From Ifrita kowaldi (taxonomy: Eukaryota > Chordata > Aves > Passeriformes > Cinclosomatidae): 64,000 nt of DNA. The notes under the pieces are model-generated. The model was not told where the DNA came from. It ran no database searches and saw only the letters and a program-made list of their open reading frames with translations. This document shows positions 13,073 through 24,036 of the stretch, one piece after another (the stretch's first letter is position 1; the number at the start of each line of letters is the position of its first letter). The stretch is from assembly GCA_013398055.1 (NCBI GenBank), contig VZRS01008300.1, positions 626,623-690,622 of the forward strand, read 5' to 3'. The translations under genes and the position numbers were made by a program.

Positions 13073-15227
13073 AAAGAAAATCAAATATTTATTCTATTAA
13101 TTTAAAATTTTCTTTGTGGAATACATAACAAAAGCAATTGAGAATTCTTATGAAAATTTATGACAAATTTGTATGTGGATAAAAACATCATAGTTTGTTA
13201 AAATATTTTTCCTTGAGCTGGTTTTTGAGCTTGTTTTGTACATAGAAAAACCCCTAAACAAATGAGAAGTCCTATTTAAAAAATGGTTGATGTTTTGCAG
13301 TTATAGAAGAAATGTTTGGTTTGGGGGGGTTTTTTCACTAAACTGAGTTTGTGCAAAATCATCAAATCTGCAGATCTGTTAAAAAGAAAATTGCATTTTT
13401 TTTCAATTTTTTTTTTAAACTCTTCCGATGAAGCAGTGCTATTTACCGGTCTTTATGTTTCACAGTCCAGTTCCTCAACTGAAAGTTCATTCTTATTTTC
13501 TAAGGGCTCAGTAAGAGATATATGGTTTTAAAATAAATAAAAGGTGTATGATTTGAAAAGAGAAACTCTGCAAGCTTTGATTCACAGTTCATTTTATAGC
13601 CATTGTAACTATTCAGTTTTTCTTTTTACAATGTAAATTCTAAAAACATTGTAGTTGTAATGATAGAAAACACTACTTCTTTGGTATAGAATTAGTTTTG
13701 CAATTAATTTTAATTCAGATTATCAAAAATACATTCTGTATTATGGAAGAATAGGATCTTGATACACTTGGGTAAAGTAGAGGTTTATTAGGTTGCGATT
13801 ATGGTGCTATTAGGTTGCCATTTTCCTATCAGTGCAAGAGGTTTCCATTCAACTACATCCTCAGGCATATCTTGTTTATCTTTAGAGAGCTACATATATG
13901 CCATGGATTCATTTCAGTCCAGCCCTCTGGGATCCTTAAAGAGTTCTGACAACATCAATCATAAGATTAACTGGATTTCTAAGACAAATAAATTCTAGAA
14001 GATGAAAAAGAAAAGAATGCAATGTAATTCTTTGCATCTCCTTGTGCTGAAGTATCTTTTTTGAAATTGAAGTGTAATTCTATGACAAACTAGGCACAGA
14101 CTAACAAGCAGACCTGGTGAAGTTTTGCCCTATTTTGACTCAGTTCTGAAAGACTGGAAAGAGGCAATTTTGATTTTGTTTGAGAAAATCTCTTATAAGA
14201 ATCATTCACAGCCTAGTTCAAGATGTTTATAGACTCTGCAGGTTTTTCTTGTTCTCTTGAAATATTTTCTTTTTTTCCTCCCCTGCCAGTTCTCAGTTAC
14301 TGGTACAAATCAAGTATGTCTGGCAATCACATCTGGAATTTGGAATGCCTTTACATTATGTAGTGGAAAATAGTTATATTCTAATTTCATTTATAATGAT
14401 GGGTTTCTATGAAGCATCAATAAACTCTGAAACATCAAAATAATAATAAGTACCAGGAAAAATAATTTATAAATATCTGCTGTTTTTACATCCGTCTCTA
14501 TATATACTTTTTATAAAGAACTTAATTACATACTGACCTTGAAAGCTGATGTATTTTTAGACTTTTTTTGCCACTTTACTGCTTTGATTTGTGATAGATT
14601 TAGATTTCTTTTTGTTGCTCTGCATCTGCACTTAAGTAGAGATTGAGTGCGAAGGTGGTAATGGATAGCAAAGTTTTTCATACATTTTGAATTGCTTTTC
14701 GGCGACAAAATGTTGTCTGGCCAAGTTCCAGAAAATACAACAGTAGTTGACAAGGAGACTGAGAATCTTCTCATTGTTTAATACATGCACACTTCTGTCT
14801 ACCTGAATTTCATCATTATTCTCAGAAATAAAACTGAAGCTCCTATTCCCTTTCTGCTGCAATCACAAGGAAGGAGGGCAAAGCCTTTTTGATTTCAGCC
14901 CCAAGTAACACAGAACTGAAGGGAAGCTCCAACCGAAATGAAACTTTGGCCTGTGAAATAAACCTTTGAATTCTAAAACAATAGGTGACTGAAATAGTTG
15001 CTAGAAAAATGGATATTTCCATGGTTTATCACTCAATGCCAGTATATGTGTTATGGGCTTACCACTGCATACTTACATAGTAGAAATATTCGAATCCACT
15101 TAACTGGGTGAAGGTTACTATTTGTCTCACAAAAATGTTTTGGTGTTCAAGGAAGAAAAATAATACAAAAATAGACACCTACAAATTCATAGGACCACAA
15201 AGGCAGAAAAAAAACCCCAAAAAACAA
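13073..15227. other. Gene-free AT-rich stretch
   Basis: Unique AT-rich DNA. It includes a G7 run followed by T6 at about 13322-13334 and several T-runs. ORFs of 65-82 codons occur on both strands between 13.3 and 14.9 kb, overlap each other and resemble no known protein. Nothing further is seen. Confidence 0.5.
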
Positions 15228-15420
15228 AAGATGCTGAGCCAACTGTCCACTCTCTATCACTTCTAAAAATTGCAGATTCTAAGGACAACAGGCAAAAATT
15301 GCAAGCTATAAGGGAAATTCCAGTTGAATATAAGAAAAAGAAAATCACAGTGTTTAAGATCTGGAGTGTTGCCAAGAGAGACTGTGAAAACACCATCCTT
15401 GGAGATATTTAAAATTTACT
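15228..15420 (+). repeat. CR1 LINE 3' fragment
   Basis: This stretch follows the end of ORF2 and the start of the 3' UTR of avian CR1 in order: GAGCCAACTGTCC, then TAAGGACAACAGGCAAAAAT, then GGGAAATTCCAGTTGAATAT followed by AAGAAAAAG, then TCACAGTG, then GCCAAGAGAGACTGTG, then CATCCTTGGAGATATTTAAA. The phrase CCTTGGAGATATTCAAAA is diagnostic for CR1. The fragment is diverged and truncated at both ends, and lacks the terminal ATTCTRTG repeats, so it is inactive. It reads on the plus strand. Confidence 0.8.
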
Positions 15421-18135
15421 AGGTAAATGTTCAACCATATACATTATGTGGTTATTTATTCTCCACTTTTAATCACACTCTACCACCCTTTGGTCAACTG
15501 CCAGATAATTCAACAGAATAAATACTAGCAGTAGTAACTACTGAAAACTACTTTATTTTCTTGAAATAATTCCATGGAATTTACTGGTACAGATAGCTAA
15601 TTTTCTAAATTACAGTAAAAACAAATGCTTGAAATAGCTTAGAAAATAAATTGTCAGGAAAGGTTTGCTTTCACATAAAAGTGAATTAAGAGGGATATAA
15701 CTTCATACTCAAATACAGCATATTGTAATTAGTTTACTCTATCTTTCTCAAGGGAAAGAAGGTAAAGCACTAAAGTAGTATTTCAGATAGAATTCAATTC
15801 TTTATGATGTACATAGTTATTCAGAAGCTGACATATAATGGCCAATATTTTTGCAAAAGCCTAGCCTGCATGCCTGATGTTATTAAACAATGTTATGTTG
15901 CTTATTAACATTAACTTGCTCATTCAGTGCATTGGAGTATTGATCTGTCTTTTTAGGAAATTGCAGTGTTTTACTATTAATCATGTTGCATAAAATCATA
16001 ACTCTGAGATTTCACTGCATACATTTCTTAATCCCTATAGACTTAGTGAGTAAAATAGTCTGATGAAATACTCACAGAAGACTTTCAGCTGGTTTGCAGT
16101 GCACTGACCTACACACTTGTCTAGGACTTCTATATATACCAATGTCACAGGTTCCAGATATCCAATAATAACATTAAATCTGTAGGAATATTACTCAATT
16201 AATATTTGTAAAAATACTTTAGGAGAGTTTTTAAAAACAGTTAAGTTTTTCAATTCTTCAATTTCATCCACATTCTTCTGTAGTTAAAAGGAACTTGAAA
16301 AAGCTAGTCAGAATAGAAAATGTAATTATACCAAAACAGCAATTCTTCTAGATTATTGTAATTTTAAACCAGACTGGTTTCCTAATTTGACTGACTGGTC
16401 CCTAGACTCTCTTGCGTGATAGAGTATATCTAGACAGTTTATCTTATTTTGATGAATGGGATAACCTGTGGGAACAATTAGTTTTACAACACAGCTGTAA
16501 AGAAAGCGTTCAGTTACTTGATATTCAGAAAATATTTAAAGCACTGTGTCGAGAGTAGATGGAAAGTTAAGGCAGAAAGGTTGACAGGGCTTATGTAATG
16601 CTCAGATTGAATATTAAACAGTGAGGAAGAACTGGAAGAGTCAGAAAATTTTTGCTCTATTTCCAGATATATTTCATTACTCCCTTTAAACTTCCAATTT
16701 TAAATTTTAGCATTCCACACATTCCCATATCCCTACAAGGCCTTGAAAATGAAGGATGCTAAACAAATTAAAGGGATTTTTGAAATTTTACCAGTTTAGA
16801 TAAAACTTACATAGTTACTCTTCTATTTCAGTGGTAAAGGATGAATCTGAATACACTGATGTGGCAGAAAATCCTCTAAAATTTAGAAAGAATTGTTTAA
16901 AAACATATCTATTTCTTAAGTAAAACTCAGTAATATTACAGGAAAAATGGTTTCATATCCCATGTTCTTTCTTCAGCCAAATACTAGCTCAGCATTTCTG
17001 GTTTTATTTACACTACATTCTAAATGATGGGACATTTTCTTTAAGAATTACAGAAAATTTATTTATTAAAAAAAGTTTTAAAAACTTTTTAGCCATACTC
17101 TTAGAATAGTAAACATACAAAAATTCGAACAGATTGTAAATTGTGATTAAATCTAAGACTTACAAATCAAGTATTCTATCAGTGTATCTTTTTGGTATTA
17201 AGGATAATAGCGGAAATAATACAGATCGTCTGATGAGATATTTATTGAAATTAATCATTTAAATTATTCATAATAGTTTAATGCTTGAATTTAATTAATT
17301 AATTTTATCTACCATACTTTGATGTGGGAAACTATGTGCAGCTGATAAATGATTATATTATAATTATGTAGAAATAGATTTCTGATGTTTTAAATATCAA
17401 GTTCTCAGCCTATTTCTCCAAGTCCCTTAAAATAATTTGCTAATATCCATAGCTTTGTGGATACTGTAACTAAAAAAAAAAAAAATCAACTAAACTTTTT
17501 AACTTTGTACTTCTGTAACTGAGGTTCCTAAAGATATCTGAGAGCCTTATTGCTAAAATTTTAACTTTAATTTTGAGAAGGATGGACTTTGTAACTTTGT
17601 TCGTTTCACCTTTTCATTCTTAGCCTGTTCTAGTATACTCATCATTGCATTGTGAGGGTTCAGTGTTGGTTTTATGAAAAAAGGTTTTTAGGATGTTATC
17701 AGTTCAGAGTGCATTTCTCCTTGAAAAAAAGATGAGCCAGATTCTGACTTCAGAAGGGTAAGCTTATTACAGCCAACTTCATTATGTTTGGTCCCTTCTA
17801 ATTTGCTATTCTTGGTGTATCATGGAATAGATAGTAACACACCATGTAAAATTGCAGTTGTCTTCACAGCAATGCCAGAACCTGACTGATCTTGTCCCTT
17901 TAAAGGTACATTTTTAGGAATCTAATCCAACAACTGCAGATATCAGATACCAATAAATTTCAACCAAACCCAGTGAGTGCTGTAACGCTGCTAAATAAGA
18001 GGTGGTTAATGTAACAAAATACAGAATTTAAACAAAGAATTTACTGTATAAAATGCAACCCTAAATGAGTCCCACAACTACCAAATCTCTTTAACAGTCA
18101 TTGGAGCTGATGAAATCATTGAGCTGTTGTTCCTG
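15421..18135. other. Gene-free, very AT-rich stretch
   Basis: Unique DNA with long AT-rich passages, notably around 17.0-17.4 kb where TTAATTAATTAA-like runs occur, and an A13 run near 17472. I see no gene, RNA or recognisable repeat. Confidence 0.55.
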
Positions 18136-18258
18136 GAATCACAGAATGGGTCAGGTTGAAAGGGACCACTTTGGGTGATCTGGTGCAACCTCCCTGCTCA
18201 AGCAGGGTTGTCCTAGGGCAGATTGCACAGGATCTCATCCAGGCAGTTCTGGAATATG
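18136..18258 (-). repeat. CR1 LINE 3' end fragment
   Basis: The plus strand starts with AATCACAGAAT, the complement of the CR1 terminal repeat, and continues with AGGTTGAAAGGGACCACTTT, CAACCTCCCTGCTCAAGCAG and GGATCTCATCCAGGCAGTTC, all in the order of the avian CR1 3' UTR complement. Homology stops near 18258. The element therefore lies on the minus strand and is 5'-truncated, as most CR1 copies are. Its internal part is repeated at 18616-18717 as part of the larger duplication. Confidence 0.88.
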
Positions 18259-18614
18259 TTCCTCATTTAATCAATAGATTCTTACCTTCTTCTGTAGAGC
18301 ATGTTCTTGCTGTGTGTTTGAGCTGACATAAAGTTTCACCATCAGAAAGACACAGAGGAATGGAGCAGGGATTATTACTAAATCCCAAGAGGATCCTTTC
18401 TCCTGCTTTTTTCCCCTTCAATTATGTTATTTTGGATTTATATATCTGTGACCCAAGGAATAAAATACTTACCTGTGCTTACAATGCAGAGGGAAATTCT
18501 CAACAGCATGTTGATACCAATTTTCTGATTGTACTTTGGAAGATGTTTAGCAGTTCTAAGTAAGAATAAATCTCATGCATATTCTACAGTTCTTGAAACA
18601 GAATTTTGATATAT
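18157..18614 (+). repeat. 458-bp tandem duplication, copy 1
   Basis: The 458 bases from 18157 to 18614 recur at 18616-19073 with a constant offset of 459. I find one difference: A at 18227 against G at 18686, a CA/CG-type change. The unit begins inside a CR1 fragment and carries a 67-codon chance ORF (18360-18563) repeated exactly in copy 2. The copy ends exactly at the single N at 18615. Confidence 0.95.
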
Positions 18615-18615
18615 N
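18615..18615. other. Single ambiguous base (N) at a duplication junction
   Basis: One N separates the two near-identical 458-bp units. This is what results when two contigs with overlapping ends are abutted instead of merged, so the N most likely marks an assembly join and not a real unknown base. Confidence 0.9.
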
Positions 18616-19073
18616 TGAAAGGGACCACTTTGGGTGATCTGGTGCAACCTCCCTGCTCAAGCAGGGTTGTCCTAGGGCAGATTGCGCAGGATCTCATCCA
18701 GGCAGTTCTGGAATATGTTCCTCATTTAATCAATAGATTCTTACCTTCTTCTGTAGAGCATGTTCTTGCTGTGTGTTTGAGCTGACATAAAGTTTCACCA
18801 TCAGAAAGACACAGAGGAATGGAGCAGGGATTATTACTAAATCCCAAGAGGATCCTTTCTCCTGCTTTTTTCCCCTTCAATTATGTTATTTTGGATTTAT
18901 ATATCTGTGACCCAAGGAATAAAATACTTACCTGTGCTTACAATGCAGAGGGAAATTCTCAACAGCATGTTGATACCAATTTTCTGATTGTACTTTGGAA
19001 GATGTTTAGCAGTTCTAAGTAAGAATAAATCTCATGCATATTCTACAGTTCTTGAAACAGAATTTTGATATAT
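18616..19073 (+). repeat. 458-bp tandem duplication, copy 2
   Basis: Near-perfect repeat of 18157-18614, starting part-way through the CR1 fragment at TGAAAGGGACC and ending at GATATAT, after which unique sequence (AGCTTGAG) continues. Because this copy begins directly after the N and continues into the right flank, while copy 1 continues from the left flank, the pair behaves like the overlapping ends of two contigs. Positions 18616-18717 are CR1 sequence on the minus strand. Confidence 0.95.
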
Positions 19074-21818
19074 AGCTTGAGTAAAGATCAAGTGATATTT
19101 GTTACATGTTAGATTTATTTTGCAGAAGCCAATCATAAATTTCTGTTTGGAGAAAAATTACTTATAAATGCAAATGGAGTAAGTTTAGAAGAAAGTATCA
19201 GAAGCCATTCCTGATTTAAAGATTGAATGGGATTCTTGTTTAAGTTTGTAAATACACCATGCTTTATTAAACACAGTTAAATCATGTTACCATAGCAATC
19301 CTTTCTCCACAGAATAAAACTCTTGTGCTTTCCTTTGTATTCCTTTATTTAGAACTAGTTTCCTCCATTCTGATGCATTTCAGTTTGTATAAACACTAAA
19401 AGGAAAAAGTATTTAGTAAACAAATTCTCAGGTTACTGTTCTTGATGACATAATGACACAGCGCAGCAAAGTTTGTGTTCATGTATTCTTTGGGAATGAG
19501 GGGATGTAAATATGAGACTCTGTTTTTTTCCTTGTAAAATAAAAATCAGTTTAAGAAATTAAGGGTAAGAATTCAAGATTAGAATACCTGGAGGTAATGC
19601 AGATTGTAAAAAATCTCTATGCTTTAATATGAGATATGGGAAGATGTCTGGGCAAAATTCTGAACTTAAATTGACTTTGGTCACCCCTAAATTACAGATA
19701 ACTTGTAGATGCACGTTGAAATGCTGCCTTCTAATATTTTTTAAATAGGTAATATAAAAGAAAGCAGCTTGACTTGTTTTCATGAATCTGATATTGCACG
19801 CACCACAAGATCACAACAGTCCTTATCTAAGTTTTCTGTATGCAAGCCTACATATGCATACATTTAAGTGCAAGCATATGTTGAAAAGTGTGCTGCTCCT
19901 CATTTTTTCACTGTTTTTGTATGACACTGTCATACCATCTTATTATTTTCTGATAAAAATTCTATGCTTTTTTCTTTCTACATGTAAGGAAACCAAGCAG
20001 AATCATAGTTAAAAGACTTATGTATCTTGCAATAGATCTGTGTATGTTAATGGGTTACTCCTATGGTGTAATTAACACTGAGTGCTGCATTATGAAATGT
20101 CTTCTGGTTGAAAAGGGCTTACTTGTCTCTGAGGAGTGGCATGGCTTTTGTGTTGGTACAACTTGGTTGTTTCTTTGCTAAATATAAGACAGAAACAATA
20201 GTCTATTTTATCCTCCTGAAATTAATTTCTTTTAGCCTCACTACCTGTACCATGGAAATTTTTTGTGTGCTATTGAAGATGTACTGCTTCCTCGACACCT
20301 GCTGGTCTAAATTACTTGGAGACACTGGGAGTATACTTGCTTTCACAGGTATTTCTAGCAACTAATTGCCTGTGAAAATTCATTTGGTTATTTTCAACTT
20401 AAAATGACAGGAAGTGTTAGGAGAGCAGTAGGTGAGGTATATTCCCAGCTCATCCACCTCTAATTTTTAATTTTATTGATCGAGTTTTAGAATATAGATA
20501 TATTGCTGCTCCACTGACTACTGTATCAATAATTAAATAATTCAGATTTTATTTCTGCATGAAATTAATTCTATGCTCTATTGTATGTAATACTTATGGA
20601 ATGGTATTCCATTTTATAGCAGGAAAAATTTTCTAGTAAGTTAGAAGGAATAGCATGTGCTATTCTGGACTTCCCTCATTATCCCTTTGTACAATCAAAA
20701 TCGTAGTCTCAGTTTTTGGAGTTCAATAGAACCCTTACTTCCCTGCCCTCCCCCCCTCAAAGTCCTGTAGGATTCAAATATTTTGTGGCCATATGTTCCA
20801 TGTCTTCAGATTTCAGCCAACAACTGTTGAAAAATTAGCTTTTTAGGCAAGGATCCAGATATACTATACAGAATACTGCAAAGAAAAGTCTCAAAATCGG
20901 ACTACTTTTGCCACTCATGATTAAAATTTTTCCCAATACAGCATTTAAAAGAAACATTTGATTTAGTAGAAGTTGGGGACTGTGAAATCACCAGTATTCT
21001 CTGTTGTGTGGCAGCCAGACTTGGTTCCATGGTTTATAAATTTATCCTACAAGAATTTGCACATCTTTAGCATTTATTGGTCCATGAATATACAGATATG
21101 CATAAATTGTCTATTTTCTGCTAAATATTCTTTCCCAATTTCATCTGTGAATTAAACCAGGCATTTTAAAATGATAGCCTTTTTAAAATAATACAGCAAA
21201 GACTTATTTTTGTATGGCGTACCTTCTGTCTATATTTTCATTCCAAAGGTGGTGTTGATTGCTGGAGTTTCATTGCAAATTACCTACCTGCTATTCATAG
21301 CGCAGTGCTTAAGTAGCCTTTTGTTGTTGTACCAGATCAAAATTTTGGAGGAAGGACTTTTGCTATAAAAATAGAGACTTTCACTCTTTTAAAAGTAATC
21401 TGTAGGCAATTGTTATTACTTTGTCATCAATTTTTCACCCAGTAATTTTGGCTAAACTCTATAGTCTATTCATCTATTGAAGAAGACATGTTAGTCATGT
21501 TCACAATTTTAAATTCATATAAAAATTTTCTCCAAAATCAATTGCTCATTTGGGCTATATATTTTCTTCATAAGAGAGTGTATAATAAGTGCTACATCCA
21601 GGTGTCTGGGTTAATGTTAAAACTGCTGGTTTCAGCAGCACTTCACTGCAAATGCAGACACCCATTACAGCTCACCTGCTTGTTTACATAAGTTCAGGGC
21701 ACATAATCTATTTTCCCACTAGTTGCTGTGGAAGCCTACCCTGCATTAAAGGGCTGGGAAGCAGCTGTGGTACACTCGGGCAATATTCCTGGAATGGCTG
21801 GCAGGTTAGATCTATTGG
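19074..21818. other. Gene-free AT-rich stretch
   Basis: Unique AT-rich DNA with chance ORFs of 60-85 codons on both strands. A C-rich run (CCCCCC) sits near 20751. I recognise no gene or repeat. Confidence 0.5.
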
Positions 21819-22031
21819 TCTTTTCTGATCTAGGTTCTTACAGAGTCCCTTGTTATTCTTCATATCCCTTTCCAAGTCCCGTTGTATCTTTGCCTTATCT
21901 TTCCTAATGCCATCCCTGCACATCCAAACCGTATCCCAGTACTCTTCCCAGGCCACATGTCCCAGCTTCCACTGGCTGTGCACTCCTTTTTTATTCCTCA
22001 GTTTGAGGAACAGGTCCATGCTCATCCAGAA
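21819..22031 (-). pseudogene. CR1 LINE ORF2 fragment (endonuclease-RT linker)
   Basis: On the minus strand a frame of about 70 codons reads through the linker between the endonuclease and reverse transcriptase domains of CR1 ORF2. It begins just before the first Met with Phe-Trp-Met, matching the usual 'WM' start of this segment. It contains QWKLGHVAWEEYW, CRDGIRK, and RDLERDMKNNKG followed by a Gln-Lys-Arg triplet, all in family order. Homology ends at QKR (about 21819-21827); the frame then runs on without similarity to a TAG near 21708. Upstream there is an in-frame TGA near 22046. Both the endonuclease and the RT are missing, so this is a dead fragment. Confidence 0.85.
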
Positions 22032-23422
22032 TCTATGTATTCAGAGAGAAAAAATAGTGAAGAAAGCAGAGCAGTGAAAAAGTCATTGTGTCATTGTCCT
22101 GTTTGTTCTGAATTCCAAACAGATTATGGGTCAGTCAAGGTCAGCAATTTAGTTCTTAAGAACAGAGGTTTTGCGATGATCCTGACTGAAGTCTCACAAC
22201 CATACCATCCAGTTCATTAATAAGCATTCCCACTTAGTTACCTCCCTCCTTTTTCCCTTTCTTAGATAAGTTTGTGAATTTCACTTGAAATATTTTCTGT
22301 CTTTCCCTTTGTATTGCAAAATACATATATAATTAACAGTATCTCCAATTTTATATTTTTCTCTCTTTTCTCTTTACCTTATCTAGCTCTTTATGTACAT
22401 TGCCTGAAAATGGATTTTAAGCTTTTCAGCACTCAAAGGTCTCATATTATCCGTCAGTTAATGTCTCTGATTTCTGTATTGATCTACTATCTTTTTTGTC
22501 TGCCTTTCATTTTTAAACTATCTCAAAGAATATCTATCCCTTTCTTTTACTGGTTAGACAACAATGAGAAAATTGTTCTCCAGAATAAGCACAATTGATG
22601 CCATTTTTTGCTTGTAATTGCTTATTTGATCTGTCAGTCATCCCACCAATTTCAAACACTGAAATAAAAGTTGGACTAGAGAAAAATAGAATGAGGGTGA
22701 GTACTCTTTAGCCTTCTACACAAGGCTATAAATACAAAGAGATTTCTGACTGTAACTTCTGTCATATTTTTGAAAAATGCACTTTAAACACAATGGTTTT
22801 ATGCATGATTTAGCAACTAAACAAAAAAAAGGAGATTTGGTATATAAAAATGTTTAAAAGGCAGAAATATCATTTTATGCAAAGATAGAACAAGTCTATC
22901 AGGAAAAAGTTACAGATATTTTAAAGGAGGGAAACATGTAAAAGGAAAATAGAAATTTCTGGTGTCTCAAATTAAGCAGATATCATATTATGAACATTTC
23001 CTTGGTCATTTTCCTGAAACAATTCCAAGTTTTGCACTTAATTAAGTGCAGGCATAGTTTTCATATGGCTTTCCATTTTCTGAGATTATAAACTGACTGG
23101 GGTTGCAATAACAACAACAGAAACAGCTGTGTTACAGCTCCAATTCTGAACGGAAAACAACTGTACATCAAAAAATAACAAGTCTGAAAAAATTGGCTCC
23201 ACATATTTGAGCATGTACAGAAAAACTCTTCCAATTCGGGTGTGACTGCACACCGACAAGTGTCAGTCAAAGAAGATGGGTAACATTTAAAGAGATAGAG
23301 GACAAAGGAAATAATTATATTTAAAATATCTGGAGCAATCATAACATCCACACCGTGACACTATGTAACACTTATCATTCTTGTTCCCAATTTTCTTCCC
23401 TGTCATTTTGGTACTCTGTGTC
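22032..23422. other. Gene-free AT-rich stretch
   Basis: Unique AT-rich DNA with pyrimidine-rich passages at 22.25-22.56 kb; a 94-codon frame there (22314-22598) is low-complexity hydrophobic and unconvincing. A 96-codon minus-strand frame (23061-23351) matches nothing I know. Confidence 0.5.
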
Positions 23423-23520
23423 ATGCCTAAAGTTACACTGTATGTTCCTTGGGGGCAAATCCTCTGTCTTAATTTATTTTGCAAGCTGCCAGCAGTCTTC
23501 AGGTGCTGTGTAATAATGTG
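23423..23520 (+). repeat. L2/MIR-type 3' end relic
   Basis: The phrases TGTATGTTCCTTGGGGGCAA, CCTCTGTCTT and CAGGTGCTGTGTAATAAT follow the 3' end shared by L2 LINEs and MIR-type SINEs of amniotes (consensus order: 'gtaagctccttggggcaggg', 'actgtctctt', 'aggtgctactgtaataata'). The copy is diverged and lacks the upstream part. Confidence 0.65.
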
Positions 23521-23767
23521 CTGTATCTCATTAGCTTGCAGATGTATTTTGATAGAAGTAACAGAATGTGATTAGGTTGCTAATAAAGTTAGTCAAAATC
23601 AGGGGTTTTTTCCCCATTATTTCCTGTTACCTTCTCCTCTCTCTGTGTAAGCCTGTGTGCACTTTTATGCAAATACTTCTTTGTTAGACCTCAGTCCTGC
23701 ATATTTGTTAAAACAGGGTAGTTTCAGGGTGTAACTGGACAGAATCTATTTCTTTTTTGTATTTCAG

Positions 23768-23888
23768 TGTGGCTTATGCTTAAAAGGAAACACAGGTGCT
23801 CAGTATCTCAAAGGATGTTCTCAGAAATTCAGCCTTTTTATGCTTAACTCGGGCAAAACTTATGATGAAATCAGAGCAGCTACCGCCT
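23768..23888 (+). other. Splice-bounded open segment (candidate exon)
   Basis: A pyrimidine-rich tract (TCTATTTCTTTTTTGTATTTC) ends in AG at 23767, and GTAAGTCC starts at 23889. The 121 bases between hold 40 open codons in the frame that starts at the first base, leaving one extra base. The other two frames contain stops. The peptide starts Cys-Gly-Leu-Cys and ends Thr-Tyr-Asp-Glu-Ile-Arg-Ala-Ala-Thr-Ala. I do not recognise it. A 40-codon open frame between strong splice signals is expected by chance now and then in 64 kb, so it may equally be a decoy or a non-coding exon. Confidence 0.15.
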
Positions 23889-23997
23889 GTAAGTCCATGA
23901 ATATCTGCTGTTTCTAAAGCATCAGATCTAAAGTATCAGATCTCAGCTGATGGCTCAGTGGGAATTTACCTTGTGTGGCACAGGCTTTCTTCATCTC

Positions 23998-24036
23998 TCT
24001 CATTGGCTTCAGTGAGAGTTGAAAGGTGCTCAGTGG
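23998..24036. repeat. Old amniote palindromic repeat relic
   Basis: TCTCATTGGCTTCAGTGAGA followed by GTTGAAAGGTGCTCAG resembles a widespread amniote repeat containing 'cccattgacttcagtgggagttg..ggtgctcagcacc'. Only part of the element remains. Related phrases occur near 33.4, 45.4 and 55.4 kb. The family name is not certain from memory. Confidence 0.45.

Noticed and set aside
18360..19022. Two identical 67-codon ORFs as a duplicated gene pair
   Set aside because: They are the same sequence in the two copies of a probable assembly duplication and resemble no known protein.
21801..21842. A plus-strand CR1 3' tail (GGTTAGATCTATTGGTCTTT) beside the minus-strand ORF2 piece
   Set aside because: The same bases encode the end of the CR1 ORF2 homology on the minus strand, so the tail-like look is best treated as coincidence.
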